Positions 20,127-30,100 of a stretch of 64,000 nt of DNA are shown here, one piece after another. The stretch spans positions 491,512-555,511 of the forward strand of contig JAPWJZ010000004.1 in NCBI GenBank assembly GCA_028283745.1. The letters are read 5' to 3'. The stretch comes from Micavibrio sp. (lineage in GTDB: Bacteria > Pseudomonadota > Alphaproteobacteria > Micavibrionales > UBA2020). The translations under genes and the position numbers were made by a program. The notes beneath the pieces are model-generated. The model saw only the letters and a program-made list of their open reading frames with translations. It made no database searches and was not told the DNA's origin. The first letter of the stretch is position 1. Each line of letters starts with the position of its first letter.

Positions 20127-21412
20127 TTCCCTTTGCGGCGGGCTTTGCGCGCATCCACCCAACGGCGCAGCGGAGAAGGTGTCTCGCGCCGTTGACGTGC
20201 ACGCATCGCTGCGGCCTCTTTTTCCCAGCGAAAGGGCCCATTCTCCCGCTGCAACGCCGCCAGAGGGTAGAACGTTCCCCGCCACAGAACACCCCGCTTC
20301 ACCATCACCACCACCATCGACCGCACCATCGCCCACAGGAGCAGGCCTGCTCCCAGCGGATAGGCAAAGAAGTTCCGTTCGTCAATGCCCGTCACCTCGC
20401 CCCACATGCGATAGCAGACAAAGATCGAGAGCAGCGTAAGCACGCACGGTAGCAACGTCGGCAGCCAAAAGAGCCCCGCCAGCGGCGCAAGACACAGCAT
20501 CACAATCGTCATGCAGCCTGCCAGCAGCAGGGCCGGGCGAAAGTTCACCGACGAAAAAAGATTCTTCGTCGTCACGCGCACAATCCCCCGCACCCCTGTA
20601 GCCCAGTGCACCAGCACCAGTCCCGGAGCGGTGCCGACCTGCGTGCGCATTCCTGCAGCTTTCATTCTGCGCCCCACCGTCAGATCTTCCAGAACCACCA
20701 TGCGCTGCGGAAACCATCCCCCCAGCTCCTCAAACGAGGATCGCCGCACCAGGTTGAACGCTCCCACCCCCATCACATCGCGCCGCGCGCGCGGATCGGC
20801 AACCTTCCACAACCGTGTCGCCCACAGGCTCATCAGCTGGCAGAATCCCAGCAAAACCCCTTCTCCCCACGTGCGCGCCAGCGGGGAGGGCAACACCACC
20901 ACATGATCGGCCCGCGACACCTCGGCCAGGGCCAATGCCCGCCACAGCACCGACGGCGAAAACAGAATATCGGCGTCCGTAAACAGAACGTACTCGGCCT
21001 CCGGACACTGCCGCATCCCCGCATCCATGGCCCACGTCTTGCCCAACCACCCCTCGGGAAGATCCGTAATGTGCAGCGCCTCAAAGCGCTCCGGATAGCG
21101 CTCCGCAAAGCTGTCTGCAATCGTTCCGGTCGCGTCCGTCGAGCGGTCATCTACCACCACGACCTGCAGGTACGGATACTCCTGCTGTCGTAGCGTCTCC
21201 AGCGTTGCTTCCAGACTTTCCGCTTCGTCCTTTGCCGGAACCACCACCGCGAGTCGCGGCATAAGCCCCGGCCCGATCTCCCAGTCAGGCCCGGTAAGGT
21301 CCGGCAACGCCGGCATTCCCCACACCATATTCGCCGCACGGTGCATCCACGCAGCCGCGACCAGCCACGCGCCCCCGATCAGGCCTGTCCGCCAGCCCTC
21401 GCTCAGCGGCAA
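20108..21412 (-). CDS. Glycosyltransferase family 2 (HpnB-like)
   Basis: LAVVVPAKDEAESLEATLETLRQQEYPYLQVVVVDDRSTDATG...LFTDADILFSP...LEDLTVGRRMKAAGM; C-terminal TM helices. Confidence 0.85.
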   Translation of the reverse strand: MPLSEGWRTGLIGGAWLVAAAWMHRAANMVWGMPALPDLTGPDWEIGPGLMPRLAVVVPAKDEAESLEATLETLRQQEYPYLQVVVVDDRSTDATGTIADSFAERYPERFEALHITDLPEGWLGKTWAMDAGMRQCPEAEYVLFTDADILFSPSVLWRALALAEVSRADHVVVLPSPLARTWGEGVLLGFCQLMSLWATRLWKVADPRARRDVMGVGAFNLVRRSSFEELGGWFPQRMVVLEDLTVGRRMKAAGMRTQVGTAPGLVLVHWATGVRGIVRVTTKNLFSSVNFRPALLLAGCMTIVMLCLAPLAGLFWLPTLLPCVLTLLSIFVCYRMWGEVTGIDERNFFAYPLGAGLLLWAMVRSMVVVMVKRGVLWRGTFYPLAALQRENGPFRWEKEAAAMRARQRRETPSPLRRWVDARKARRKGKPHAGR

Positions 21413-21414
21413 CG

Positions 21415-22662
21415 TTACGCCTCAATCGTATGGTGTAGCTTCGGGGCAAACTGCGAGCCGAAGCCAAAGATCGCCGCGGCCACGAGCATCGTCACCAGCG
21501 TCGCCGAAAGCCCATGCCGCAGGTCCGAGCGATCGCTGATCATCCCGATCAGCTTCGGCGAGAACATATCTCCCAGCACATGCAGCGCAAAGAGCTGTCC
21601 GGCCATCGCCGTCGCCCGCAGATTGGCAGGCACGGCATTCAGCGTCGCCGCATTCACCGGCCCGGTTCCCAGGAAGATCAGAAAGACCGCAACACCCAAC
21701 GCCGGCAGCATGCAGCTCTTGGGCCCAAAGAAACACAGCAGGCCAGGCACAAAAGCAAGGAGCGCGCTCAGCGCAGGCACAAGATACATCGCCTTCTCTG
21801 TCTTCTTCGACCACCACTGCGCGGTTACGCCGCCGACAACCGTTCCGCCCAGACCGCAGACCACCGTGATCGTGCCCATGATCGTCCCCGCAGCTTCAAT
21901 CGAGCGTCCGTCCATCCGATGCAGGAACGAAGGCATCCACCACGAAATGCCTCCCAGCGAGAACGTCACAGCCGCATAGCCCAGAATCGCGCACAAATAG
22001 GCTGGATTTTTCAGCAGCGACGTCACCGACCCGCGGCTCAACTCTGCGCTTTGGGCCTGCGCGCGCGGTGGCTCCTTCATCAGAAAAAGGATCAGCAGAC
22101 CGATCACCGCGCCCGGTACCGCGGACGCTATAAACGCCATCCGCCAGCCATGCGAAGCCGCAATATTGCCTCCGGCAAGAAAGCCCAGGGCCGCTCCCAC
22201 AGGGATGGCGACATTGAAGATCGTGAGCACGCGATTACGCTGATCTTCAGCATAGAAGTCAGCCAACAAAGCCGGGGCAAAGATCCCGAAGCTCGCCTCC
22301 CCCACGCCCAGCGCAGCATGTCGCCAATTCAGCTCGGCGTATCCCTGCACATGCGCGGTCAGAAAGTTCATACCGGCAATCAGCAGCGCCGCAATCACGA
22401 TCATCGGTTTGCGGGGAAACCGGTCGCCCAGCCAGCCCGTCACCGGCGAGGCCAGCACATACGCAACAAAGAACCACAGCGTCAGCGACCCGATCTGGTC
22501 ATCGGTCAGGCGAAACTCGCCCTTCACCTGTTCCTGTACCGCAGGCAGGATGTAGCGATCCAGGTAGTTGACGAAGTTCATTCCCGTCAACAACACAAGC
22601 GCAAGGGCTGCGCCTGCACGAGAGCTGCGTTCTGGCTTGGTGGCGGTCATCGCGTCGAGCAT
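21415..22662 (-). CDS. MFS transporter (spinster-like)
   Basis: 12-TM pattern; LTGMNFVNYLDRYILPAVQEQVKGEFRLTDDQIGSL...GWLGDRFPRKPMIV. Confidence 0.88.
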   Translation of the reverse strand: MLDAMTATKPERSSRAGAALALVLLTGMNFVNYLDRYILPAVQEQVKGEFRLTDDQIGSLTLWFFVAYVLASPVTGWLGDRFPRKPMIVIAALLIAGMNFLTAHVQGYAELNWRHAALGVGEASFGIFAPALLADFYAEDQRNRVLTIFNVAIPVGAALGFLAGGNIAASHGWRMAFIASAVPGAVIGLLILFLMKEPPRAQAQSAELSRGSVTSLLKNPAYLCAILGYAAVTFSLGGISWWMPSFLHRMDGRSIEAAGTIMGTITVVCGLGGTVVGGVTAQWWSKKTEKAMYLVPALSALLAFVPGLLCFFGPKSCMLPALGVAVFLIFLGTGPVNAATLNAVPANLRATAMAGQLFALHVLGDMFSPKLIGMISDRSDLRHGLSATLVTMLVAAAIFGFGSQFAPKLHHTIEA

Positions 22663-22692
22663 ATCAGCTTAGGATGCCGCCACCGTAAAGCG

Positions 22693-23118
22693 TTATCGCT
22701 TTGCGTCTTTCTCCGTACGCGGGTAGTACGCCGTCACGATCGTCGAAATCCCGCCGCGAGGGCGGAAGTCGGCCACGATCTCAACCCACACCGGATCCGT
22801 CGCCTTCACCACATCATCCAGCACCTGGTTCGCGATGTTTTCCTGAAAAATCCCCAGATTGCGATACACAAAGAGATATTCCTTCAGCGACTTCAGCTCC
22901 ATGCACTTTTCACGCGGCATATAGCGAATCGTCAGGCGGCCGAAGTCCGGCAACCCCGTCTTCGGGCACACGCTGGTGAACTCCGGATCGTCAATCAGGA
23001 TTTCGTAAGAGGGAAACTGGTTCCGCCACGTTTCAATCGGCGGAAACTGGACATCGAGACCGGACTTGGCGTGATCATCCGTGTAGCCGGTGGTGTAGGG
23101 TTTCTGTTCGTCTGCCAT
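22693..23118 (-). CDS. queF: NADPH-dependent 7-cyano-7-deazaguanine reductase QueF
   Basis: FTSVCPKTGLPDFGRLTIRYMPREKCMELKSLKEYLFVYRNLGIFQENIANQVLDD...FRPRGGIST. Confidence 0.92.
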   Translation of the reverse strand: MADEQKPYTTGYTDDHAKSGLDVQFPPIETWRNQFPSYEILIDDPEFTSVCPKTGLPDFGRLTIRYMPREKCMELKSLKEYLFVYRNLGIFQENIANQVLDDVVKATDPVWVEIVADFRPRGGISTIVTAYYPRTEKDAKR

Positions 23119-23133
23119 AGCTCTTTTATTCTC

Positions 23134-23169
23134 TCAAAAAATGCAACGGGCGCGGCCCAAGCCACGCCC
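23134..23169 (-). terminator. Intrinsic terminator downstream of the M48 peptidase gene, upstream of queF
   Basis: On the minus strand: gggcgtggc-ttgg-gccgcgccc (9 bp, one G-U) followed by gttgcatttttt. Confidence 0.75.
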
Positions 23170-23191
23170 CGCGAACAACCTTGCAGCCGTC

Positions 23192-24418
23192 CTAATCGCG
23201 ACGTCCCAGCGTTGGACGGTCATCCGTGCTGCTTCCCGAAGATGAGCTCGGATCGTTGTTGCTCGTGCTCGCACGGCGCAGTGTCGGCTTCCCCGGTTTG
23301 TCCTTGGAACCAAGCCCACGCTTATTCTGAATGCGCGCCAACCGTGCCTTCACCACATCGAACTCGCTGGTCGTCACGAGATAATCCGGCCGCGCGGGCA
23401 GAATGGTCGCAATCTCGTTCTCCGTGGCATCAATGCGGTCCGGCGTCGCCGGGTGATCGCTGAAGGCCTTGGACAGCGCGCCGGGCTTGTGCTTCTCAAG
23501 CGCGTCCAGCTTTTCAAAGATCGTGACCATGCCCTGCGGATCGTATCCCGCCTTATAGGCGTACTGCACCCCCAGATAATCCGCCTCTGCCTCGTAGATA
23601 CGCGAGAACTTGAGGAAGGTAATCGGAATCGCAAGCTGTGACGCTTCATAGATGCCATATCCCGTCCACGTTCCCTGCGTAAAGATCATCAGCGGAATCG
23701 AGCCGATCTGCATCATATTCATCTTCGTCATCTGACGCGCAGCATGGTGCGCCGCCACGTGCGCAATCTCATGCGCCATCACACCGGCCAGCTCGTCCTC
23801 CGAGTCGCAGGCAAGAATCAGCCCCGAGTTCACATAGAAAAACCCGCCCGGCAACGCCATCGCGTTGATCTCGTCGGTATCCAGCACCTTGATCGTGAAC
23901 GGCACTTTGGCATCGGAGTTCCGCACCAGATTCTGCCCCACACGGTTGACGTACTCCACCACAACCGGGTCCGTCACCAGGTGCGAGCTTCTCTCCAGCT
24001 CCACCGAGTACTGCTTGCCGACCCCGACCTCCCAATTCGTCGAATACCAGTTCCCAAAGCCGCGACCGCCGATATTGCGCTGCCCAACCGCATCGACATC
24101 TTCCTCTGACCCTTTCTTGATGTTCGGGTCATAGGCTTCGCCAGGGGAGGCCATCTCTTCAGGCTTGAGCGCAGTGCTTGCGTTCTTATCCTTCTTGTCA
24201 TTCTTCGCGCTCTTGTCGTCTTTCCCGTTCTTCTCCTGATCGGTAGAGGCGTTTACCGTCTTGGCATCGTCCTTCTGTGGAGCGGCTGAGCCTTCGCTCT
24301 GCGAGGACGGTGCAGCAGCCCCCGCCCCCGTCGCAGCAGGAACCGGCTGAGCGCTCTGCGCCTGAGTCTGCAGCGTGGCGGCCAACAACAACGCGGAGGC
24401 AATCGTCAGTGTGCGCAT
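23192..24418 (-). CDS. Exported M48-family metalloprotease
   Basis: Signal peptide; Ala/Lys/Asp-rich N-terminal linker; VMAHEIAHVAAHHAARQ (HExxH) and RIYEAEADYLGVQYA. Confidence 0.9.
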   Translation of the reverse strand: MRTLTIASALLLAATLQTQAQSAQPVPAATGAGAAAPSSQSEGSAAPQKDDAKTVNASTDQEKNGKDDKSAKNDKKDKNASTALKPEEMASPGEAYDPNIKKGSEEDVDAVGQRNIGGRGFGNWYSTNWEVGVGKQYSVELERSSHLVTDPVVVEYVNRVGQNLVRNSDAKVPFTIKVLDTDEINAMALPGGFFYVNSGLILACDSEDELAGVMAHEIAHVAAHHAARQMTKMNMMQIGSIPLMIFTQGTWTGYGIYEASQLAIPITFLKFSRIYEAEADYLGVQYAYKAGYDPQGMVTIFEKLDALEKHKPGALSKAFSDHPATPDRIDATENEIATILPARPDYLVTTSEFDVVKARLARIQNKRGLGSKDKPGKPTLRRASTSNNDPSSSSGSSTDDRPTLGRRD

Positions 24419-24544
24419 AACAGGAAGACCTCTGGCAAAGAGAGATAGCGCGCCCTGCAGGCGCGGCTCGCCTTACCATCTTAGACGTAGAGGCCGCACG
24501 TTCGGGTTCGCAAACCCGCGCTCGGCGCAGGAGCCCCAGCCCCC

Positions 24545-24988
24545 ATGAACGAGCCTGACGTTCTTGCCGACATGCTCGGCCACCCTCCCACGACTCCGCG
24601 AAGCCTTGCCGTCCTCGGTCTCTCAGACGATCCGGCCCGTCCCTCGCACTCCGTCTCCGCCTACATGCAACGCCACGGCTACCGGATTCTCCCGGTTAAC
24701 CCCGTACTTGCGGGCAAAACCGTGCTCGGAGAGCCGGTGTACGGCTCCCTTGCTGAGCTTCCCTTCAAACCCAGCGTCGTCAACGTTTTCCGGCTCCCAA
24801 AGTACATCCCCGCCATCGTGGAGGAGATGATTCAGCTCGGTTTCCGCGACCTTTGGGTACAGCTCGGCATCCGTAATCCCGAGGCCGCAGCCCGGGCAGA
24901 AAGCGCCGGCCTGCGCGTCGTCATGGATCGCTGCATTTTGATCGAGCACAAGCGGTTTCGACTGGGCGAAAGGCCCCCTACAATATGA
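24545..24988 (+). CDS. CoA-binding domain protein (YccU-like)
   Basis: SLAVLGLSDDPARPSHSVSAYMQRHGYRILPVNPVL...VNVFRLPKYIPAIVEEMIQLGFRDLWVQLGI. Confidence 0.88.
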   Translation: MNEPDVLADMLGHPPTTPRSLAVLGLSDDPARPSHSVSAYMQRHGYRILPVNPVLAGKTVLGEPVYGSLAELPFKPSVVNVFRLPKYIPAIVEEMIQLGFRDLWVQLGIRNPEAAARAESAGLRVVMDRCILIEHKRFRLGERPPTI

Positions 24989-27147
24989 CCATGCAACGCC
25001 TTCGCATGTCTGCGCTGTTCGGTTTCCTGTTCTCCGCTTTCCTCCTTTTTGGAAGCCCTCTTTTTGCCCAGATCTCTGAGGTCGGCGACGGCACAGCCGG
25101 CCCTTTCAAAGCCGAGCACCTTACCGCTGAGCTCGTCACGCTGAGCCCGCAGGTCGCCGTAGACGGTCACGTCACCGTCGGACTCCTGCTCACCATCGAA
25201 GAAGGTTGGCACGTTTACTGGATCAATGCCGGAGACTCCGGCCTTCCTCCACAGGTGAAGTGGACCCTGCCCAAAGGCATCACCGCGGGGCCTATGCAGT
25301 TTCCCCCACCGCAGCGCCTGCCGCTCGGGCCGTTCATGGACTATGGCTATGAGGATCAGGTCGGTCTGCCCATGCAGATCTCCGTGGCCAACACCGTCAA
25401 GCCCGGCAAAATCCACCTCGACGCACGCGTGAACTGGCTGGTCTGTGCCGAGCGCTGCCTTCCGGGCAAGGCGCACCTCGGCATCGACCTCAACGTCGTC
25501 AAAGGCCCGCTGGCCGATCCTCCTCTGGTCGGCGCTCTCGGCCAGGCGATTCAGTGGTTGCCCAAGCCTCTGGAAAGCAACCAGAAGATCACTGCCGTCG
25601 CGGACGCCAAGAACATCATGTTCACCCTCTCGGGCGATGACTCCGAGAAGAATGCCGAGTTCTACCCCTTCGACCAGAACATCATCGCCAACGCCGCCAA
25701 CCAGGTCGCCGAGGCCACCAGCGATGGCGTTCGCCTCCGTGTCGAGCGCGCAGCCGACCTCGACCACCCGGAGCAAACCGCCGCGCTGCCCGCAACCATT
25801 CACGGCCTGCTCAAGCTCGGCAAAGACGAAGACTCCACCACCTATGAGTTCACCGTCCCCGTCACAACCGGCACGCTGCCCGCGCTCTCGTCCGCCAGCA
25901 AGACCGCCCTGCCTGCGGACGTGAAGCCCGAAACCGCCGACGTCACCCTCTGGTCGGCTCTAGGTCTTGCCCTGCTCGGCGGCATCATCCTCAACCTCAT
26001 GCCCTGCGTCTTCCCCGTGCTCTTTCTCAAAGGGCTGGCGCTGGTGCACTCCTCCAAGGAAGAAAAATCCCGCCAGCGCACGCACGGGCTGGTTTACACC
26101 GCGGGCATTTTGGTTTCGTTCTGGATCATCGTTGCCCTTCTGCTGGCGCTTCGTTCCGGCGGCAAACAGCTTGGCTGGGGCTTCCAGCTGCAATCGCCCG
26201 GCTTCGTCGCCGTACTGGCGTTGCTGATGTTCTTCCTCGCGCTCTCGCTGGCTGGCCAGTTTGAGCTCGGCCTTTCGCTCACCTCCGCAGGGAACGACCT
26301 CACCCGCAAACAAGGCTTCACCGGATCGTTTTTTACCGGCATGCTCGCCGTACTGGCTGCCACCCCCTGCATGGGCCCGCTCATGGGTGCAGCCGTCGGC
26401 TTCGCACTTGCGGAACCGGCCTGGGTCACCTTCCTGATCTTTACGGTGCTGGCGCTCGGACTCGCCCTGCCCTACCTCATTCTCAGCATGAACCCGCAGT
26501 GGACTAAGGCGCTGCCGCGTCCCGGCGCCTGGATGGAGGTCCTCAAGCAGATCACGGCAGTTCCGCTTTTTGCCACCTCCATCTGGCTCACCTGGGTCTA
26601 TGGCCGCCTCTACCTCAGCGGCGACCCCGGAACCGGCGTGGACAAAATTGTCGACCTTCTGCTCGGCTTCCTCGTCCTGGCCATCGCCGGCTGGGCGCTC
26701 GGCCGCTGGCCGGCCAGGTGGGGTTCGGCTCTTGCAGCGCTCCTTCTGCTGGCGGTTGCGGTAGCCCTCCCGTTGCGCAAGCCCAAAGCACCTGCCCTTA
26801 GCTGGAAGCCGTACACGGCAGAGTCCCTGGCCGCAGCCCGAGCCAGCGGCAACCCGGTCTTTGTGGACTTCACCGCAGCCTGGTGCCTGAGCTGCCAGGT
26901 CAATGAACGCGCCGTACTTGAATCCAAGGAGATCTCCAGCGCTCTGGCAGCAAAGCACGTCCAGATGCTCAAAGCCGACTGGACCAACTACGACCCGGCC
27001 ATCACGCAGGCGCTCGCAGATGTCCATCGCTCCGGCATCCCAACCTACGTCATCTATCCGGCAGGCGAAAAGTCCAACCCGGACGTCCTGCCCGAACTGC
27101 TGACCAAGGACATCGTGCAAAAAGCGATTGAGCGCGACCTCAAGTAG
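24985..27147 (+). CDS. DsbD-like thiol:disulfide interchange protein (N-terminal DsbD-like, cytochrome c biogenesis-type TM domain, C-terminal thioredoxin domain)
   Basis: LALLGGIILNLMPCVFPVLFLKGLAL, AATPCMGPLMGAAVGFAL, VDFTAAWCLSCQVNE. Confidence 0.9.
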   Translation: MTMQRLRMSALFGFLFSAFLLFGSPLFAQISEVGDGTAGPFKAEHLTAELVTLSPQVAVDGHVTVGLLLTIEEGWHVYWINAGDSGLPPQVKWTLPKGITAGPMQFPPPQRLPLGPFMDYGYEDQVGLPMQISVANTVKPGKIHLDARVNWLVCAERCLPGKAHLGIDLNVVKGPLADPPLVGALGQAIQWLPKPLESNQKITAVADAKNIMFTLSGDDSEKNAEFYPFDQNIIANAANQVAEATSDGVRLRVERAADLDHPEQTAALPATIHGLLKLGKDEDSTTYEFTVPVTTGTLPALSSASKTALPADVKPETADVTLWSALGLALLGGIILNLMPCVFPVLFLKGLALVHSSKEEKSRQRTHGLVYTAGILVSFWIIVALLLALRSGGKQLGWGFQLQSPGFVAVLALLMFFLALSLAGQFELGLSLTSAGNDLTRKQGFTGSFFTGMLAVLAATPCMGPLMGAAVGFALAEPAWVTFLIFTVLALGLALPYLILSMNPQWTKALPRPGAWMEVLKQITAVPLFATSIWLTWVYGRLYLSGDPGTGVDKIVDLLLGFLVLAIAGWALGRWPARWGSALAALLLLAVAVALPLRKPKAPALSWKPYTAESLAAARASGNPVFVDFTAAWCLSCQVNERAVLESKEISSALAAKHVQMLKADWTNYDPAITQALADVHRSGIPTYVIYPAGEKSNPDVLPELLTKDIVQKAIERDLK

Positions 27148-27164
27148 AGCGCTCCATCCCATAC

Positions 27165-27203
27165 AAAAGCCGCCTGACGATGCATAATCGTCAGGCGGCT
27201 TTT
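27165..27203. terminator. Bidirectional hairpin terminator between convergent dsbD-like and rarA genes
   Basis: aaaagccgcctgacga-tgcataa-tcgtcaggcggctttt, 16-bp perfect stem with A-tract/T-tract ends. Confidence 0.88.
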
Positions 27204-27213
27204 CTCTTCTCCC

Positions 27214-28542
27214 CTATTGGCCCCGCCGCAGCCGTTCCACCTCGGCCAGCCGTTGCGCTAAAAGTTTTTCGCGGCCTTCCTGGGTGGGTCGGTAGTATCG
27301 CTTGCCGATCAGCGACTCCGGCAAGCACTCCATCTGCGCAACCTTGCCTTCAACATCGTGCGCATACTGGTAGCCCTTGCCATACTCCAGCTCCTTCATC
27401 AAACGCGTCGGCGCGTTGCGAATATGCAGCGGTACCGGTTCTGCCGGCCTCTGCTCAATATCTGCCACTACCTCATTCCACCCCTTGTACACCGCGTTCG
27501 ACTTCGGAGCGAGTGCCAGATACACCACCGCCTGCGCTAAGGCCAGCTCCCCTTCCGGGTGCCCCAGAAAATGCATCGCATCGCGCGCGCTCAGGCAAAG
27601 ATTCAGCGCCTCAGGAGCCGCCAGCCCTATATCCTCCACAGCCATCCGTACCACGCGCCGCGCCACAAACATCGGGTCTTCGCCACCCTGCAGCATCCTG
27701 CCCAGCCAGTAGATCGCCGCATCCGGATCGGAGTTCCGCACACTCTTGTGCAAGGCAGAGATCAGGTCGTAGTGCTGTTCCCCCTTCTTGTCATAGAGCA
27801 GCACACGCTGCTGCAGAGCCTCTGCCACCAGCGTCTTCGTCAGTACCGCCTCACCTCGGCCCTTCGCCAGACGAGCCGCCACTTCCAGCGCATTGAGGGA
27901 ATTGCGCGCATCGCCGCTGGAGTACGACGCAATGACCTCAAGCGCCCCCTCCTCCACCTGCAGCTCCCACGCGCCGAGCCCACGCTCACGGTCCTGCAAA
28001 GCGCGCTCCAGCAACGCAAGCACCTCCGCCTGCTCCAGAGCGCGCAGCGTATACACTCGGCACCGCGAAAGCAGCGCGGCGTTGATCTCAAACGACGGAT
28101 TCTCCGTCGTCGCGCCAATCAGACGGATGGTTCCCTTCTCCACGTACGGCAGAAACGCATCCTGCTGCGCTTTGTTGAAGCGATGAATCTCATCCACAAA
28201 GAGAATGGTGCGCGAGCCGAACTGTGAGGCCTTCTCCGCATCCACCATTACGGCTTTGATTTCTTTGATCCCGCTCAGCACAGCAGAAAACTCAATAAAG
28301 CTAGCCGAGGTCTCACGCGCAATAATCTTGGCTAACGTGGTCTTGCCCACGCCCGGCGGCCCCCAGAAGATCAGCGACGCAGCATCATCATTCTCAATCT
28401 GCAGACGCAACGGCTTTCCCGGTCCCAGCAGATGAGTCTGCCCGTAAAACTCCTCGAGCGAACGCGGACGCATCCGTTCTGCCAGCGGCGTGGTCTTCAC
28501 CGCGCCCTCCGCACCCGACATATCCGGAGCAAACAAACTCAT
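27214..28542 (-). CDS. rarA: Replication-associated recombination protein A (RarA/MgsA AAA+ ATPase)
   Basis: LAERMRPRSLEEFYGQTHLLGPGKPL...FWGPPGVGKTTLAKIIA...LFVDEIHRFNKAQQDAFLPYVEKG. Confidence 0.95.
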   Translation of the reverse strand: MSLFAPDMSGAEGAVKTTPLAERMRPRSLEEFYGQTHLLGPGKPLRLQIENDDAASLIFWGPPGVGKTTLAKIIARETSASFIEFSAVLSGIKEIKAVMVDAEKASQFGSRTILFVDEIHRFNKAQQDAFLPYVEKGTIRLIGATTENPSFEINAALLSRCRVYTLRALEQAEVLALLERALQDRERGLGAWELQVEEGALEVIASYSSGDARNSLNALEVAARLAKGRGEAVLTKTLVAEALQQRVLLYDKKGEQHYDLISALHKSVRNSDPDAAIYWLGRMLQGGEDPMFVARRVVRMAVEDIGLAAPEALNLCLSARDAMHFLGHPEGELALAQAVVYLALAPKSNAVYKGWNEVVADIEQRPAEPVPLHIRNAPTRLMKELEYGKGYQYAHDVEGKVAQMECLPESLIGKRYYRPTQEGREKLLAQRLAEVERLRRGQ

Positions 28543-29324
28543 CGCGCCACCGCCTTCTGCCGCATCGCTTCATATAACAGGACCGAGCCCGCCACCGCAG
28601 CATTCAGGCTCTCCACCGCACACGGAATCCAAACCCGCTCTGTTGCCATCGACAACGCCTCGCTCGACAAGCCTGCGCCTTCGTTGCCGATCAGGATCGC
28701 TGCCGGCCGCAGAAAATGCGTTGCCGTCACATCCGTCGCCCGCCCGCTCTGTGCCACCGCAGCGTACACCTGTACCCCCTCAGCCTGCACACGCTTGCGC
28801 ATCTCCGGCAGAATCATGCGCTCCACCGGCACGCGAAAAACGCTTCCCGCAGACGAACGAACAACCTTCGGATTCCAGGGATTTACCGTTGCCAGCGTCG
28901 TCAGCACCCGGCCGCCACCAAAGGCCTCCACAGAACGCAATAATGTTCCCAGATTGCCCGGGTCCTGCAGATCTTCAAGCAGCAGCACCACATCGCCACC
29001 GGCAACCGGCGCTGGAATCTTCACCGTCGCAGCAATGCCCTGCGGAGACTGTGTTTCCACGGCGCTGGCAAATACCTCCCGGCTCAACACCGCCCAGCTC
29101 TCCGCCTGCAAACGCCGCAGCGCATCGCGCTCCAGCAAATGCTCGCTGCCCTCCCGCAGGTACACCGTCTCCAGAGCGATGCCGGAACGCACCGCCTCCG
29201 TCACCAGATGCTCACCCTCCAGCCCAATCAACTCACCCGCGCGCGCGGCCTTGCCTTCAAACGCTGCACGCAGCTCTTTCACGCGACCGTTCGTTTTGCT
29301 GGTTATTGGAGAAGGTAACTGCAT
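28539..29324 (-). CDS. TrmH/SpoU-family RNA 2'-O-methyltransferase
   Basis: VVLLLEDLQDPGNLGTLLRSVEAFG...ILIGNEGAGLSSEAL...VWIPCAVESLNAAVAGSVLLYEAMRQ; ATGA overlap with rarA. Confidence 0.92.
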   Translation of the reverse strand: MQLPSPITSKTNGRVKELRAAFEGKAARAGELIGLEGEHLVTEAVRSGIALETVYLREGSEHLLERDALRRLQAESWAVLSREVFASAVETQSPQGIAATVKIPAPVAGGDVVLLLEDLQDPGNLGTLLRSVEAFGGGRVLTTLATVNPWNPKVVRSSAGSVFRVPVERMILPEMRKRVQAEGVQVYAAVAQSGRATDVTATHFLRPAAILIGNEGAGLSSEALSMATERVWIPCAVESLNAAVAGSVLLYEAMRQKAVAR

Positions 29325-29355
29325 CCCAACAGTTTACGCGCCCGTCCAGAGCCCG

Positions 29356-30036
29356 ATGCTGTACCCTCATCCGAAGAGAGGTTTCCCTGAGTTGACTGCC
29401 GAACTGCTTCGCATGGACCGGGATGAGCCGGAACCGCAACTGATTGAGCAGGTAGCCGATGCTCTAGCCAAGGGCAACGTCGCCGCCGTCCCGACAGACA
29501 CGTTCTACGGACTCGCCGTCGACCCCGTCAACCTGCGCGCCGTCGACCGCATCTATGAGCTGAAGTCCCGTGCGCGGCACAAGCCACTCTCCCTGCTACT
29601 TTCTGACATGGCGCAGTCCTATGAGCTCGCCCGCAACCTCGACGGAGCCTTCGACCGGCTCGCAGAACGCTTCTGGCCCGGGCCTCTGACGCTGGTCGTC
29701 CGCGCCGGCTCCAAACTCCCGTTGCGCGTCACCGCCAATACTGGCAACGTCGCCATCCGCGTACCGGAGGCCACCATCTGCCGCAGTATCGTCAGCCGCC
29801 TGGGCGTGCCCATCACCGCAACCTCCGCCAACCTCGCAGGCTTTCCCGAGTGCACCACCGCGAGCTGCGTGCGGGAGCAATTCGGCGACAAAATCCCCAT
29901 GATCGTCGACGGCGGCCCCACGCTTCGCACCCTTCCCACCACCATCGTCGACCTCTCCGGCGGAGGCAATTCGTGGATGATCCTGCGCGAAGGCGCCATT
30001 CCCACCCACGAAATCGCCCTTGCCCTGCAGCACTAA
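29356..30036 (+). CDS. L-threonylcarbamoyladenylate synthase (Sua5/YciO/YrdC family)
   Basis: VAAVPTDTFYGLAVDPVNLRAVDRIYELKSRARHKPLSLLLSD...RFWPGPLTLVV...SANLAGFPECTT. Start ambiguous (29356 ATG, 29392 TTG or 29413 ATG). Confidence 0.9.
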   Translation: MLYPHPKRGFPELTAELLRMDRDEPEPQLIEQVADALAKGNVAAVPTDTFYGLAVDPVNLRAVDRIYELKSRARHKPLSLLLSDMAQSYELARNLDGAFDRLAERFWPGPLTLVVRAGSKLPLRVTANTGNVAIRVPEATICRSIVSRLGVPITATSANLAGFPECTTASCVREQFGDKIPMIVDGGPTLRTLPTTIVDLSGGGNSWMILREGAIPTHEIALALQH

Positions 30037-30100
30037 TCTGCAATTCTGCAAACCCGACGCATCCGCCTGCAATTTGCAGCTATCCAATCCAAGCAGACGC

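Noticed and set aside
23119-23191. Possible preQ1 riboswitch upstream of queF
   Set aside because: The 73-nt gap contains a terminator hairpin but no convincing preQ1-I or -II consensus.
21514-23463. 649-aa plus-strand ORF
   Set aside because: Antisense to the MFS transporter, queF and M48 genes; Arg/His/Gln-rich translation with no family motifs, typical of shadow ORFs in GC-rich DNA.
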